Of a stretch of 64,000 bases of DNA, positions 1 through 8,732 are shown piece after piece. Source of the stretch: Ruegeria sp. HKCCD4315 (GTDB taxonomy: Bacteria > Pseudomonadota > Alphaproteobacteria > Rhodobacterales > Rhodobacteraceae). The position numbers and the translations under genes are program-made. The notes below the pieces were generated by a model that was not told the DNA's origin, ran no database searches, and saw only the letters and a list, made by a program, of their open reading frames with translations. The stretch is from the NCBI RefSeq assembly GCF_013112245.1, contig NZ_WVRN01000001.1, forward strand, positions 1,244,501-1,308,500, given 5' to 3'. Within the stretch, counting starts at the first letter, position 1. Each line of letters begins with the position of its first letter.

Positions 1-2
1 AG

Positions 3-446
3 GGCAAGTTTTCGCTCTGGCTGACATATCCCAGCGGCGCACTGGCTTACATTATTTTGACGGACCAGTTTCCACGTAACATGTTCCGGGGTCAGGCGCG
101 TGCTTTCGCGACAGACCGGGCGGCTTTGGCGGCGGCGAAATGCGCGGTCGACAAAGGCTGGGACAAAAAGATCGACGAACCGGCGCGGCAGTTCTTTTAC
201 CTGCCCTTGATGCATTCAGAAAACCTGTGCGATCAGGAGCGCTGTGTGAGGTTGATTTGCGAAAACCTGAGCCGCGACACAAGCAATCTGCTGCATGCGC
301 GGGCGCATCGCGAAGTGATCCGCAAGTTTGGCCGGTTCCCGTATCGAAACGAAGCGCTGTCGCGTAATTCGACCCCCCACGAGGTCGCATATGTCGACAT
401 GGGTGGTTACGGCACCACCGTGCGCGAGCTTCAAGCGACCGTTTGA
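3..446 (+). CDS. DUF924 family protein, C-terminal part (5' end outside window)
   Basis: The reading frame is open from the first full codon of the window, so the start lies to the left. The readable part, about 147 residues, matches the C-terminal three quarters of the DUF924 family: a DQFPRN motif, RARAFATD-like segment, FFYLPLMHSE, DQERCV, and a terminal KFGRFPYRN followed by ST and a short tail. Family proteins are about 180 to 200 residues, soluble and all-helical, with a TPR-like fold; their biochemical role is unknown. An ATG-less TTG at 57 could be mistaken for the start, but the upstream codons (LTYPSGALAYIIL) belong to the family too, so it is internal. Confidence 0.85.
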   Translation, partial: GKFSLWLTYPSGALAYIILTDQFPRNMFRGQARAFATDRAALAAAKCAVDKGWDKKIDEPARQFFYLPLMHSENLCDQERCVRLICENLSRDTSNLLHARAHREVIRKFGRFPYRNEALSRNSTPHEVAYVDMGGYGTTVRELQATV

Positions 447-495
447 CGGCACCCGACGTGTTGGCAGGCCGCGCAGTATTTTGCGCGGCGCAGCC

Positions 496-930
496 TCATG
501 AACCTGGCTCGCACCCTTTGAAATCCAGTACGCGCTGAGACACGATGTCGGCACCCTTTTCGATGGTTTGAGCAATCAGAACCTGAGGTTCGTCCGACAG
601 GCTGCTCAACCGTTCCTGCGCTGCCTGTAACTTTTGTTCCAAACTGTTCAGGCGGGCCAAGGCTGACCGGAGCTCTTGCGCGGCTGCACTATTCGCCCCA
701 GGATTTTCCAGCGACAAATCGGCCAGGTCTGCACGCAATGCCGCAAGCTCTGTTCTCGTGCCATTCACTTCATCCCGGATAGGGGCAACAGCTTGCACGG
801 TTTGGGAAAACTCTGCTGTGATGCTCTCGACCTTGGACGCAAGTTGCCAGCCCAGAAACAGACACAGCGCCACAAGGATCAATGTGGCGTTGAGCAGAGC
901 AAGCAGCAGGTCTTTAAGGGTTTTTGCCAT
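496..930 (-). CDS. Small membrane-anchored coiled-coil protein, function unknown
   Basis: A protein of about 144 residues. The N-terminus (MAKTLKDLLLALL) leads into one hydrophobic segment at about residues 8 to 30, followed by a long polar region with heptad-like Leu/Ala spacing (about residues 35 to 115) that looks like a coiled coil. The last part ends near a single Cys. The start at 930 is preferred over an ATG seven codons upstream because AAGAGG lies six bases before it. It is convergent with the DUF924 gene and divergent from lpdA. I do not recognise a family; a single-pass anchor with a periplasmic or cytoplasmic coiled coil is as far as the sequence goes. Confidence 0.6.
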   Translation of the reverse strand: MAKTLKDLLLALLNATLILVALCLFLGWQLASKVESITAEFSQTVQAVAPIRDEVNGTRTELAALRADLADLSLENPGANSAAAQELRSALARLNSLEQKLQAAQERLSSLSDEPQVLIAQTIEKGADIVSQRVLDFKGCEPGS

Positions 931-1078
931 GATCAGCCTCTTGAATGTCATTTGTTAAGAATTGCTCGAACGGTGTCGGCGGTTCTGTTCTAGCCACAGA
1001 GAGAGCTTGGGTATAGGCTGAATCCCGCACATTCAGGCATTGCTTACCCTGCGTCGCTTTTGTCGCGGGGGCGGCCTG

Positions 1079-1114
1079 TTGATGTGTTTCGGAAAGTAGT
1101 TTAATGGTAAACTA
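1079..1114 (+). promoter_or_regulatory. Candidate lpdA promoter with an overlapping palindromic operator
   Basis: TTGATG (1079-1084) and TAATGG (1102-1107) are spaced by 17 bases. A perfect inverted repeat, TAGTTTA-ATGG-TAAACTA (1097-1114), covers the presumed -10 element and ends 30 bases before the lpdA start. A dyad placed over a -10 element is the usual geometry of a repressor site. The hexamers are only moderately good, and the cognate regulator is not known. Confidence 0.4.
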
Positions 1115-1144
1115 ATTTCTCAACACCTGCGCCGAGAGGGACAC

Positions 1145-2539
1145 ATGGCTGCACAATCTTATGATCTGATCGTAATCGGGGCTGGCCCCGGCGGCTATGT
1201 CGCTGCAATCCGCGCAGCTCAGCTGGGTCTGAAAACCGTTGTTGTCGAACGCGAACATCTGGGTGGTATTTGCCTGAACTGGGGCTGCATTCCGACCAAA
1301 GCCTTGTTGCGCTCGTCCGAGGTGTTTCACCTGATGGAACGCGCCAAGGATTTTGGTTTGAAGGCCGACAAGATTGGCTACGATCTGGATGCGGTGGTTA
1401 AAAGGTCACGGGGTGTGGCCGGGCAACTGTCGGGTGGGATTGGCCACCTGTTGAAGAAGAACAAGGTTGCCGTGGTGATGGGCGAAGCCACGATCCCTGC
1501 CAAGGGCAAGGTCAGTGTCAAAACCGAAAAAGGTACCGAAGAACTCACAGCCAAGAACATCATTCTGGCCACCGGCGCGCGGGCACGGGAGTTGCCGGGG
1601 CTTGAGGCAGACGGCGATCTGGTCTGGACCTACAAACATGCGCTGCAACCGCCACGGATGCCAAAGAAGCTGCTGGTCATTGGGTCTGGCGCAATCGGCA
1701 TCGAATTCGCCAGCTTCTACAACACGCTGGGCGCAGACACGACCGTGGTCGAGGTGATGGACCGGGTGCTGCCGGTGGAAGATGCCGAGATCAGCGCCTT
1801 TGCTAAAAAGGCATTCACCAAGCAAGGCATGACCATCATGGAAAAAGCTATGGTCAAGCAGCTGGACCGGGCCAAGGGCAAGGTAACGGCCCATATCGAG
1901 GTCAAGGGCAAGGTCGAGAAACACGAATTCGACACCGTGATCTCGGCTGTTGGCATTGTCGGCAATGTCGAAAACCTTGGGCTTGAAGCTCTGGGGGTCA
2001 AGATCGACCGCACACATGTGGTGACGGATGAATTCTGCCGTACCGGTGTCGAAGGCCTGTATGCAATCGGTGACATCGCCGGCGCGCCCTGGTTGGCGCA
2101 CAAGGCCAGCCACGAAGGTGTAATGGTTGCCGACCTGATCGCGGGCCAACATGCGCACCCGGTTAAACCCGAGAGCATTGCAGGATGTACCTACTGCCAG
2201 CCTCAGGTCGCGTCCGTGGGCTACACGGAAGCCAAAGCCAAAGAGCTGGGCTATGACATCAAAGTTGGTCGCTTCCCCTTCATCGGCAACGGCAAGGCGA
2301 TAGCGTTGGGTGAGCCGGAGGGGTTGATCAAAACCGTCTTTGACGCAAAGACCGGAGAACTTCTGGGTGCGCACATGATCGGCGCAGAAGTCACCGAACT
2401 GATTCAGGGATACGTTGTGGGTTGCCAGTTGGAGACCACTGAAGAAGACCTCATGAACACGGTCTTCCCACATCCAACCTTGTCAGAGATGATGCACGAA
2501 AGCGTTCTGGACGCTTATGATCGCGTGATCCACATGTAA
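1145..2539 (+). CDS. lpdA: Dihydrolipoyl dehydrogenase (E3)
   Basis: Flavoprotein that reoxidises the dihydrolipoyl group of 2-oxoacid dehydrogenase complexes or the glycine cleavage system, passing electrons to NAD+. The 464 residues carry the FAD-binding GAGPGG motif near residue 12, the redox-active disulfide C43-LNWG-C48, the NAD-binding IGSGAIG near 180, a GDIAGAP FAD motif near 310 and the C-terminal HPTLSE motif with the catalytic His-Glu pair. Length is normal for the family. GAGAGGG eight bases upstream supports this ATG. It stands alone here rather than beside E1/E2 genes, so which complex it serves cannot be told from this window. A dyad over its presumed promoter suggests repression control. 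Confidence 0.95.
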   Translation: MAAQSYDLIVIGAGPGGYVAAIRAAQLGLKTVVVEREHLGGICLNWGCIPTKALLRSSEVFHLMERAKDFGLKADKIGYDLDAVVKRSRGVAGQLSGGIGHLLKKNKVAVVMGEATIPAKGKVSVKTEKGTEELTAKNIILATGARARELPGLEADGDLVWTYKHALQPPRMPKKLLVIGSGAIGIEFASFYNTLGADTTVVEVMDRVLPVEDAEISAFAKKAFTKQGMTIMEKAMVKQLDRAKGKVTAHIEVKGKVEKHEFDTVISAVGIVGNVENLGLEALGVKIDRTHVVTDEFCRTGVEGLYAIGDIAGAPWLAHKASHEGVMVADLIAGQHAHPVKPESIAGCTYCQPQVASVGYTEAKAKELGYDIKVGRFPFIGNGKAIALGEPEGLIKTVFDAKTGELLGAHMIGAEVTELIQGYVVGCQLETTEEDLMNTVFPHPTLSEMMHESVLDAYDRVIHM

Positions 2540-2544
2540 GGGAA

Positions 2545-2664
2545 GGGGGCGCTGCCCCCGCCGCGGCAAGCCGCGACTCCCCCGAGGTATTTATAGCCAG
2601 ATGAAGCAGGGGATCCGTACTTCATCTGGCCCAAAATACCTCGGAGCGCGAGGCAGAGCCTCGC
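2545..2664. repeat. Palindromic intergenic repeat, copy A (complete)
   Basis: Four hairpins in a row fill the convergent gap between lpdA and the M20 peptidase. They are GGGGGC/GCCCCC (2545-2559), CGCGGC/GCCGCG (2562-2575), the main palindrome, and GCGAGGC/GCCTCGC (2648-2664). The main palindrome has 25-base arms at 2582-2606 and 2620-2644 that match at 22 of 25 positions: CCGAGGTATTT, three variable bases, then GCCAGATGAAG, and its reverse complement. Parts of the same set recur at 33057, 40731 and 50504. It probably acts as a bidirectional terminator or 3'-end stabiliser. Confidence 0.8.
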
Positions 2665-2670
2665 AAAAAA

Positions 2671-4056
2671 CTACTTGTTCAAAGCATCCAGAATTCGGGC
2701 CCACGAGCGGATGCCCTTATGGAAACTTTTGACGTCATATTTCTCATTCGGAGAATGGATGGCATCATCTTCGTTTGCATAGCCAACCAGCATCGAATCG
2801 AGCCCCAGCACGGTGTTGAAATACCCGACGACCGGGATGGACCCGCCCATGCCTGTAAACACAGCCTCGCGCTCCCATTCATCGGAAAGGGCTGCGCGCG
2901 CGGCTTCGAATTCCGGTCGGTTGATGTTCATGACGGAAGCAGGAGAGCCTTCGGAGTCATTATCCCAAACGACTTTAGCATCTGGAGACAGGCGTTCCTC
3001 GACGTGTTTGCGGATCTTCCTGCGCAACGCATCGGGGTTCATATCGCCCACAAGGCGGCAGGTAATTTTACAATGGGCTTCCGACGGGATCACGGTTTTC
3101 GAACCAGCGCCATTATAGCCGCCCCATAGGCCGTTCACCTCTAGTGTTGGACGTGCCCATTGCTGTTCAAGTGTCGAATACCCCTTTTCACCATGCGGTT
3201 GGGTATAACCGACCGAGTTCAGATAATCTGCTTCGTCGAAACCGCAGTTTTGCCACTGGCGAAGCTGGTCTTCGGGTACTTCGTGCACGCCCTCATAAAA
3301 CCCTTCGATCGCGACGCGCCCGGTTTCGTCATCGTAGAACGAAGAGACGATCTTGGACAATTCCCGCAGCGGGTTCAGGCCGGGGCCACCATAGTGGCCG
3401 GAATGCAGATCGATCCGGGGACCTATGATTGTGAACTCGTCCTTCAGCATGCCGCGCAATTGGGCGGCAATCGAGGGAACGCCGCGTGACACCATCGAGG
3501 TGTCGCAAACAAGTGCCAAATCTGCTTTAAGCTCGGCCGCATTTTCCTTGAGGAAAGGAACCAGAGAGGGCGAGCCGGATTCTTCCTCGCCTTCGAAGAA
3601 AAAGGTGATGCGACAGGGCATGGACCCATGGACGGCCTTCCAGGCCCGGCAGGCTTCGACAAAGGTCATCAATTGTCCTTTGTCGTCAGATGCGCCGCGC
3701 CCGCGGATCACCGGACCATGTGCTGTTTCTTCAATCGCGGGATCGAAAGGATCGCGGGTCCAGAGGTTCAAAGGGTCGACTGGCTGAACATCGTAGTGAC
3801 CGTAGAACAGAATATGCGGGGCGTCTGTGTCCTCTCCCACATGACCGACAACCATAGGGTGGCCGGGAGTTTCCCGCTTTTCAGCAGCAATCCCGATACT
3901 GCGGAGGTCATCGACTAGCCAATCTGCGGCGCGGCTTACCTCGTCCTTGAATGCGGGATCGGTTGAAATGGACTGGATTCGCAGCAATTCCATCAGACGG
4001 TCGATCGACGTTTGCAGATCATCGTCAATCCGGTTCAGCACGGTGTCTAGCGACAT
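2671..4056 (-). CDS. M20 family metallopeptidase (dipeptidase / carnosinase-like)
   Basis: A cytoplasmic di-zinc peptidase of 461 residues in the M20/M25/M40 family. Zinc ligands and catalytic residues are visible: H87-x-D89 in GHYDVQP, D124-D125 in ASDDKGQ, and the E155-GEEES catalytic/ligand run. The dimerisation ('lid') domain follows (DLHSGHYGG around residue 245), and the C-terminal HSPNEKYD contains the last zinc-ligand His. The closest subgroup is the one that includes CNDP dipeptidases and other non-specific dipeptidases; the substrate cannot be fixed from sequence. AGGAG lies upstream of the ATG. It is divergent from hemA across a 319-base gap. Confidence 0.88.
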   Translation of the reverse strand: MSLDTVLNRIDDDLQTSIDRLMELLRIQSISTDPAFKDEVSRAADWLVDDLRSIGIAAEKRETPGHPMVVGHVGEDTDAPHILFYGHYDVQPVDPLNLWTRDPFDPAIEETAHGPVIRGRGASDDKGQLMTFVEACRAWKAVHGSMPCRITFFFEGEEESGSPSLVPFLKENAAELKADLALVCDTSMVSRGVPSIAAQLRGMLKDEFTIIGPRIDLHSGHYGGPGLNPLRELSKIVSSFYDDETGRVAIEGFYEGVHEVPEDQLRQWQNCGFDEADYLNSVGYTQPHGEKGYSTLEQQWARPTLEVNGLWGGYNGAGSKTVIPSEAHCKITCRLVGDMNPDALRRKIRKHVEERLSPDAKVVWDNDSEGSPASVMNINRPEFEAARAALSDEWEREAVFTGMGGSIPVVGYFNTVLGLDSMLVGYANEDDAIHSPNEKYDVKSFHKGIRSWARILDALNK

Positions 4057-4231
4057 AGGGGGCTCCTGCTTTTCTAGTTTGGGCGAACCCTAGCAGCGTC
4101 AACGGCGCCGTCCAGAGCGGTTGTGTCGAAAAGTTAAAGTCTACTCAGCACACTGACTTGACGGCGCCTGCGTCGTTTCCACGCGTTCGATGGCCGTAAC
4201 TTTACTTGTCGTAGGGGGCGCAACCTTTTAT

Positions 4232-4245
4232 TTGATGCAAATCAA
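4232..4245 (+). promoter_or_regulatory. FNR/FnrL-type box upstream of hemA
   Basis: TTGAT-GCAA-ATCAA is a perfect match to the FNR-family consensus TTGAT-N4-ATCAA. It is centred about 137 bases before the hemA start. In Rhodobacter the hemA gene is a known FnrL target, which raises the tetrapyrrole supply when oxygen is low. A weak -10-like TAAACT follows at 4277. The rest of the 4057-4375 gap shows nothing else I can name. Confidence 0.75.
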
Positions 4246-4375
4246 AGTTGGGTTCACCTGTTCGGCTGTAACCAGCTAAACTAAGGAACGCAAAGCCGCT
4301 GAAGCAGGTTACACTGTTTAAGGCGGCAGACTATTAGCCCAAGGGAAACCAATTTGGGCGCTCAAGGAGGGTCCG

Positions 4376-5599
4376 TTGGACTATACTGCTCAGCTCGATT
4401 CAGCGATCGCAAGGCTGCACGACGAAGGACGCTACCGGACCTTCATCGACATCGAACGTCGCAACGGACATTTCCCTCATGCGGTACGCACGCGTCCGGA
4501 TGGGTCGCAGCAGAACATCACCGTATGGTGCGGCAATGATTACTTGGGCATGGGCCAGCACCCTGTTGTTCTGAATGCCATGCACGAGGCTGTGGACGCC
4601 GCAGGTGCAGGATCTGGCGGGACGCGCAACATCTCTGGCACCACGGTCTACCATAAAAGGCTTGAGGCCGAGCTGGCCGATCTGCACGGCAAAGAAGCCG
4701 CGCTGCTGTTCACAAGCGCTTATATTGCCAATGACGCAACGCTCAGCACTCTGCCCAAGCTGTTTCCTGGTCTGATCATTTATTCCGACGCGCTGAATCA
4801 TGCATCGATGATTGAAGGTGTGCGCCGCAATGGTGGCGCCAAGCGGATCTTCCGGCACAACGACTTGGCGCATCTGCGTGAGTTGCTTGAAGCAGACGAT
4901 CCTGCCGCGCCTAAGCTGATTGCGTTTGAGTCGGTCTATTCGATGGACGGCGATTTTGGTCCGATTGAAGAAATCTGCGATCTGGCAGATGAATTCGGCG
5001 CTCTGACCTATATCGACGAAGTTCACGCGGTTGGGATGTACGGCCCGCGTGGTGGCGGCGTGACCGAGCGGGACCGTCTGGCCCATCGGATCGACATTAT
5101 CAATGGCACGCTCGCCAAAGCATATGGCGTTATGGGGGGCTATATCGCCGCCAGCGCCAAGATGTGTGACGCTGTGCGCTCTTACGCGCCGGGTTTCATT
5201 TTCACCACTTCGTTGCCGCCTGCTGTCGCTGCGGGCGCCGCCGCTTCGGTCGCGCATCTGAAAACCGCGCAAGAGCTGCGTGACCAGCATCAGACCCAGG
5301 CCAAGATCCTCAAGCTGCGACTGAAAGGTATGGGTCTGCCTTTGATTGATCATGGCAGCCACATTGTGCCCGTGATCGTTGGTAACCCTGTGCACACCAA
5401 AAAGCTCAGCGATATGTTGCTGGATGATTATGGCATTTACGTGCAGCCCATCAATTTCCCGACTGTCCCGCGCGGCACCGAAAGGCTTCGGTTTACCCCG
5501 TCTCCGGTGCATGGACCCGACGAAATGAACCGTTTGGTGCAGGCGATGGACGAACTTTGGTCACATTGTGCGCTAAATCGCGCCGAACTTGCCGGTTAA
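4376..5599 (+). CDS. hemA: 5-aminolevulinate synthase
   Basis: PLP enzyme that condenses glycine with succinyl-CoA to give 5-aminolevulinate, the first step of the Shemin (C4) tetrapyrrole pathway used by Alphaproteobacteria. The 407-residue protein follows the Rhodobacter HemA closely from its first residues ([15 protein letters not shown], then [13 protein letters not shown]). It has a glycine-rich [12 protein letters not shown] segment, an HNDLAHL region, the [11 protein letters not shown] motif and the PLP-binding lysine K248 in NGTLAKAYG. The start is TTG, not ATG: AAGGAGG sits five bases before it, and no ATG gives the right N-terminus. An FNR-type box upstream points to oxygen control. 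Confidence 0.97.
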   Translation: MDYTAQLDSAIARLHDEGRYRTFIDIERRNGHFPHAVRTRPDGSQQNITVWCGNDYLGMGQHPVVLNAMHEAVDAAGAGSGGTRNISGTTVYHKRLEAELADLHGKEAALLFTSAYIANDATLSTLPKLFPGLIIYSDALNHASMIEGVRRNGGAKRIFRHNDLAHLRELLEADDPAAPKLIAFESVYSMDGDFGPIEEICDLADEFGALTYIDEVHAVGMYGPRGGGVTERDRLAHRIDIINGTLAKAYGVMGGYIAASAKMCDAVRSYAPGFIFTTSLPPAVAAGAAASVAHLKTAQELRDQHQTQAKILKLRLKGMGLPLIDHGSHIVPVIVGNPVHTKKLSDMLLDDYGIYVQPINFPTVPRGTERLRFTPSPVHGPDEMNRLVQAMDELWSHCALNRAELAG

Positions 5600-5634
5600 C
5601 CTCACGCCAAAGTGTGCAACGTGATTGCCGCGTG

Positions 5635-5649
5635 TTAAGCTTAGGTTAA
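5635..5649 (+). promoter_or_regulatory. CtrA-type binding site (TTAA-N7-TTAA)
   Basis: TTAA (5635-5638), seven bases, TTAA (5646-5649), within GTTAAGCTTAGGTTAAC, lies 80 bases before the RodZ-like gene. This exactly fits the CtrA full-site spacing known from Alphaproteobacteria. Surrounding bases fit the longer TTAACCAT half-site only partly. Binding is an inference. Confidence 0.5.
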
Positions 5650-5728
5650 CAAAATTGGCAGACGAATCATTGTGGGGATGATTCGCCGCTAACGCGAAAT
5701 ACGCGACAGGCAGAATGGGGCAGCAGGG

Positions 5729-6934
5729 ATGATTGGGCGCAGATCTCAGCGCGAGTCCGAAGAAGATGTAGACGTCAGGCCAAAAGGGTTTGACGATTAC
5801 GAGATTCGTTTAGGCGACAAGATGCGCGGTGAACGCGCAACGATGGGCAAATCTCTTCTGGATGTTCAACGCGAGCTGCGGATCAAAGCCAACTACATCG
5901 CCGCAATCGAAAACGCCGATCCTGATGCATTTGATACACCCGGCTTCATAGCCGGGTATGTGCGTTCTTATGCACGTTATCTGGGCATGAACCCGGATGA
6001 GACTTTTGCGACCTTCTGTCAGGAAAGCGGGTTTGAAGTCGCGCACGGCATGTCGGCCGAAGCATCGGTTGTCCGCAAACCCACGGGTGGTCTTCCGGCA
6101 CGTGGTCCGATGGGACGCGATCCGTTCATCTCGCCCAACACGCCCTTCATTCCGGGCAAGGAACCTCTGGTCAGCCAGATTGAGCCTCGGGCCATCGGGT
6201 CTTCGCTGGTCTTGTTGGCGGTCATTGGCGGCATCGGCTACGGCGGCTGGGCCGTTCTGAACAAAATCCAGCAGGTGCAAGTCAACCCGGTAGAACAAGC
6301 CCCCGTCGTTTTGTCAGATTTGGACCCGCTGGATGCAGCGCGCAGCACAGTTTCGGACGGTCCTGTCGAGACGGCAAGCGCCGAAGCACTCGACCGTCTT
6401 TATCGTCCGCAGGCTTTGGACGTTCCGGTTCTGGTGGCGCGTGATGCGCCTATTTCAACGCTTGATCCGCGTGAGGTCGGAACGTTCCGTCCGCCCGAGC
6501 TGCCGCAGTTCGAAGTGGCAGATGTACACACAGTTGAACGTCCTGCATTGCCACAGGTGGTCGAGCAGATCGACACAACGCTAAAGATCGTGGCCGTGGA
6601 CCCGGCTTGGATGCGCGTGACTGCGGCTGACGGCAGCATCATCTTTGAAGGCACTTTGGGCACGGTTGAGCAGGGCAGCGTTTTTGAGGTGCCCCTGACA
6701 GAAGAACCACCGCAGTTGCGGGCCGGGGCGTCTGGGTCGGTTTACTTCTCAATGAACGGTGAGCATTACGGCCCGGCCGGGGCACCAGGTACGGTTGCCA
6801 AAGGTGTCGTCCTGTCGAAAGATGCCGTGTCCGAGACTTATGCCGTTGCCGATCTTGAGGCCGAGCAGAACAGCGCGCTCAAGCAACTGGTGGCTGAACT
6901 GCAGACCGAGGCGACAGAAGCGCCCGCCGAGTGA
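5729..6934 (+). CDS. RodZ-like protein: HTH domain, one membrane segment, DUF4115
   Basis: Likely a cytoskeletal or envelope-associated protein related to RodZ, which links MreB to the cell-wall elongation machinery. The 401 residues read as a cytoplasmic helix-turn-helix of RodZ type at about residues 25 to 100 (KMRGERATMGKSLLDVQRE, then AIENAD, FIAGYVRSYARYL). Next come a linker, one hydrophobic segment at about 150 to 175 (SLVLLAVIGGIGYGG), a Pro-rich stretch and a C-terminal DUF4115 domain with VAVDPAWMRV and IFEGTL. It sits 71 bases before ispG, an arrangement common in Proteobacteria. A CtrA-type site upstream suggests cell-cycle control. The exact role in this lineage is unproven. Confidence 0.85.
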   Translation: MIGRRSQRESEEDVDVRPKGFDDYEIRLGDKMRGERATMGKSLLDVQRELRIKANYIAAIENADPDAFDTPGFIAGYVRSYARYLGMNPDETFATFCQESGFEVAHGMSAEASVVRKPTGGLPARGPMGRDPFISPNTPFIPGKEPLVSQIEPRAIGSSLVLLAVIGGIGYGGWAVLNKIQQVQVNPVEQAPVVLSDLDPLDAARSTVSDGPVETASAEALDRLYRPQALDVPVLVARDAPISTLDPREVGTFRPPELPQFEVADVHTVERPALPQVVEQIDTTLKIVAVDPAWMRVTAADGSIIFEGTLGTVEQGSVFEVPLTEEPPQLRAGASGSVYFSMNGEHYGPAGAPGTVAKGVVLSKDAVSETYAVADLEAEQNSALKQLVAELQTEATEAPAE

Positions 6935-7005
6935 TCTAGCCATTGCGGTGACCCCGTTGCCGAACTATCTACAGTCGCAACTCTGGCAGACGCGGATCCG
7001 TCCTT

Positions 7006-8127
7006 ATGTCCCTCAATCACGTACGCCCCTGGCGCGACATCTATCGCCGTAAATCCCGTCAAATCATGGTTGGCAACGTCCCGGTTGGCGGCGACGCGCC
7101 TATCGCGGTGCAAACCATGACCAACACGCTGACCACCGATGTGGCAGCGACCGTGGCGCAGGTTCAGGCCGCAGCCGAAGCGGGCGCCGATATTGTACGC
7201 GTTTCGGTCCCGGATGAGGCATCGTCCAAAGCGCTGAAAGAAATCGTGCGCGAAAGCCCCGTGCCGATTGTGGCAGATATTCACTTTCACTACCGCCGTG
7301 GCATCGAAGCAGCCGAGGCAGGGGCGGCTTGCCTTCGTATCAATCCCGGCAACATTGGCGATGAAACTCGTGTGAAGGAAGTGATCCAAGCTGCGCGCGA
7401 CCATAATTGTTCGATCCGCATCGGCGTGAACGCGGGGTCTTTGGAAAAGCACCTGCTTGAGAAATACGGCGAACCATGCCCCGAGGCGATGGTGGAAAGC
7501 GGGTTGGAACATATCCGTATCCTGCAAGACAACGACTTTCACGAATTCAAGATCAGCGTGAAGGCCAGCGATGTCTTCCTGTCTGCCGCCGCTTATCAGG
7601 GCATTGCCGAGGCCACAGACGCGCCTATCCACCTCGGTATCACCGAGGCTGGTGGGCTGGTCAGCGGCACCATCAAATCGGCCATCGGTCTGGGCAACCT
7701 GCTGTGGATGGGAATCGGCGACACGATCCGCGTCAGCTTGTCCGCAGACCCGGTGGAAGAGGTCAAAGTTGGCTTTGAAATCCTGAAATCTCTGGGTCTT
7801 CGCCATCGCGGTGTGAACATCATTTCATGCCCGTCCTGCGCCCGGCAGGGATTTGACGTGATCAAAACCGTGGAACAGCTTGAGCACAGGCTAGAGCACA
7901 TCAAGACGCCGATGAGCCTTTCGATCATCGGCTGTGTCGTGAACGGTCCGGGCGAGGCTTTGATGACCGACGTTGGCTTTACCGGCGGCGGGGCAGGGTC
8001 CGGCATGGTCTATCTGGCGGGCAAGGCCAGCCACAAGATGTCCAACGATCAGATGATTGATCACATCGTGGAGCAGGTCGAAAAAAAAGCGGCTGAACTG
8101 GACGCACAGGCCGAAGCGGCAGAGTAG
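7006..8127 (+). CDS. ispG: (E)-4-hydroxy-3-methylbut-2-enyl-diphosphate synthase
   Basis: [4Fe-4S] enzyme of the non-mevalonate (MEP) isoprenoid pathway. It reductively opens the cyclic MEcPP to HMBPP. The 373-residue protein begins with a TIM-barrel domain ([34 protein letters not shown]). The C-terminal cluster domain has cysteines C275, C278 and C310 in ISCPSCARQ and GCVVNGPGE, plus the following Glu as the fourth ligand. The length fits the short bacterial (single-barrel) form. It follows the RodZ-like gene in the same direction, probably as one unit. Confidence 0.97.
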   Translation: MSLNHVRPWRDIYRRKSRQIMVGNVPVGGDAPIAVQTMTNTLTTDVAATVAQVQAAAEAGADIVRVSVPDEASSKALKEIVRESPVPIVADIHFHYRRGIEAAEAGAACLRINPGNIGDETRVKEVIQAARDHNCSIRIGVNAGSLEKHLLEKYGEPCPEAMVESGLEHIRILQDNDFHEFKISVKASDVFLSAAAYQGIAEATDAPIHLGITEAGGLVSGTIKSAIGLGNLLWMGIGDTIRVSLSADPVEEVKVGFEILKSLGLRHRGVNIISCPSCARQGFDVIKTVEQLEHRLEHIKTPMSLSIIGCVVNGPGEALMTDVGFTGGGAGSGMVYLAGKASHKMSNDQMIDHIVEQVEKKAAELDAQAEAAE

Positions 8128-8188
8128 ATACACTCGGTCGAGACCTGCTACGCGACTTAAATGGCAAGTCTGCAAAAGGGGCCAAGGA

Positions 8189-8605
8189 ATGATCGCCTAT
8201 ATCACCGTTGGCGTAGACGACATCGCACGCGCCGAGCAGTTTTACTCTGCTTTCCTGCCGTCCTTGGGGTATGAACTGGAGAGGTATCATGGCGACTTGA
8301 GCTATGCCCTGCCGGTCCAGCCAGGCCAGTCCGTTGCCTTGCCAGAATTTTATGTGAAATCCCCGTTCGACGGGCAACCAGCCTCAGCCGGTAATGGTAC
8401 GATGGTTGCGTTTGAGGCACGAAATCAAAAGCAGGTTCGTGATCTTCACGCCGCAGCGATTGCCGCCGGTGGGGCGGATGAAGGCCAGCCAGGCTTTCGG
8501 GACGCATACGGTGCGCATTTCTATGTTGGGTACCTTCGCGACCCTCAAGGCAACAAGATCGCGTTGTTTTCCAGCAATCCAGACGAACCTGGACGAGACG
8601 GATAG
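8189..8605 (+). CDS. VOC family protein (glyoxalase-like)
   Basis: A single vicinal-oxygen-chelate domain of about 138 residues. It opens with the typical strand (MIAYITVGVDD, then ARAEQFYSAFLPSLGYEL) and ends with YVGYLRDPQGNKIALF, the strand that usually supplies the last metal ligand. VOC proteins include glyoxalases, dioxygenases and antibiotic-binding proteins, and this one has no more specific signature. Start at 8189 is chosen because AAGGA directly precedes it and the domain begins at once; the frame is open further upstream into the ispG end but without family sequence. It is convergent with the dsbA-like gene. Confidence 0.8.
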   Translation: MIAYITVGVDDIARAEQFYSAFLPSLGYELERYHGDLSYALPVQPGQSVALPEFYVKSPFDGQPASAGNGTMVAFEARNQKQVRDLHAAAIAAGGADEGQPGFRDAYGAHFYVGYLRDPQGNKIALFSSNPDEPGRDG

Positions 8606-8703
8606 ATCAGACGTTATCGAAGTTCTTAAGGTGAGAGGCTTCGAGATCTAGCAGGGTCTTCGTGAATTTTGTTCTACGTCGCACGCGCACAGGAAACGGA
8701 ATT

Positions 8704-8723
8704 GGGGCGGGCCAAGCCGCCCC
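8704..8723. terminator. Hairpin between convergent genes
   Basis: GGGGCGG-GCCAAG-CCGCCCC forms a seven-pair GC stem in the gap between the VOC gene and the dsbA-like gene. There is no U-tract on either side, so it may act only as a weak or Rho-assisted bidirectional terminator. Confidence 0.4.
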
Positions 8724-8732
8724 ATCCTTCGT

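Noticed and set aside
1101..1115. CtrA-like site TTAA-N7-CTAA upstream of lpdA
   Set aside because: The second half is CTAA, not TTAA, and the stretch is better explained by the perfect TAGTTTA/TAAACTA dyad.
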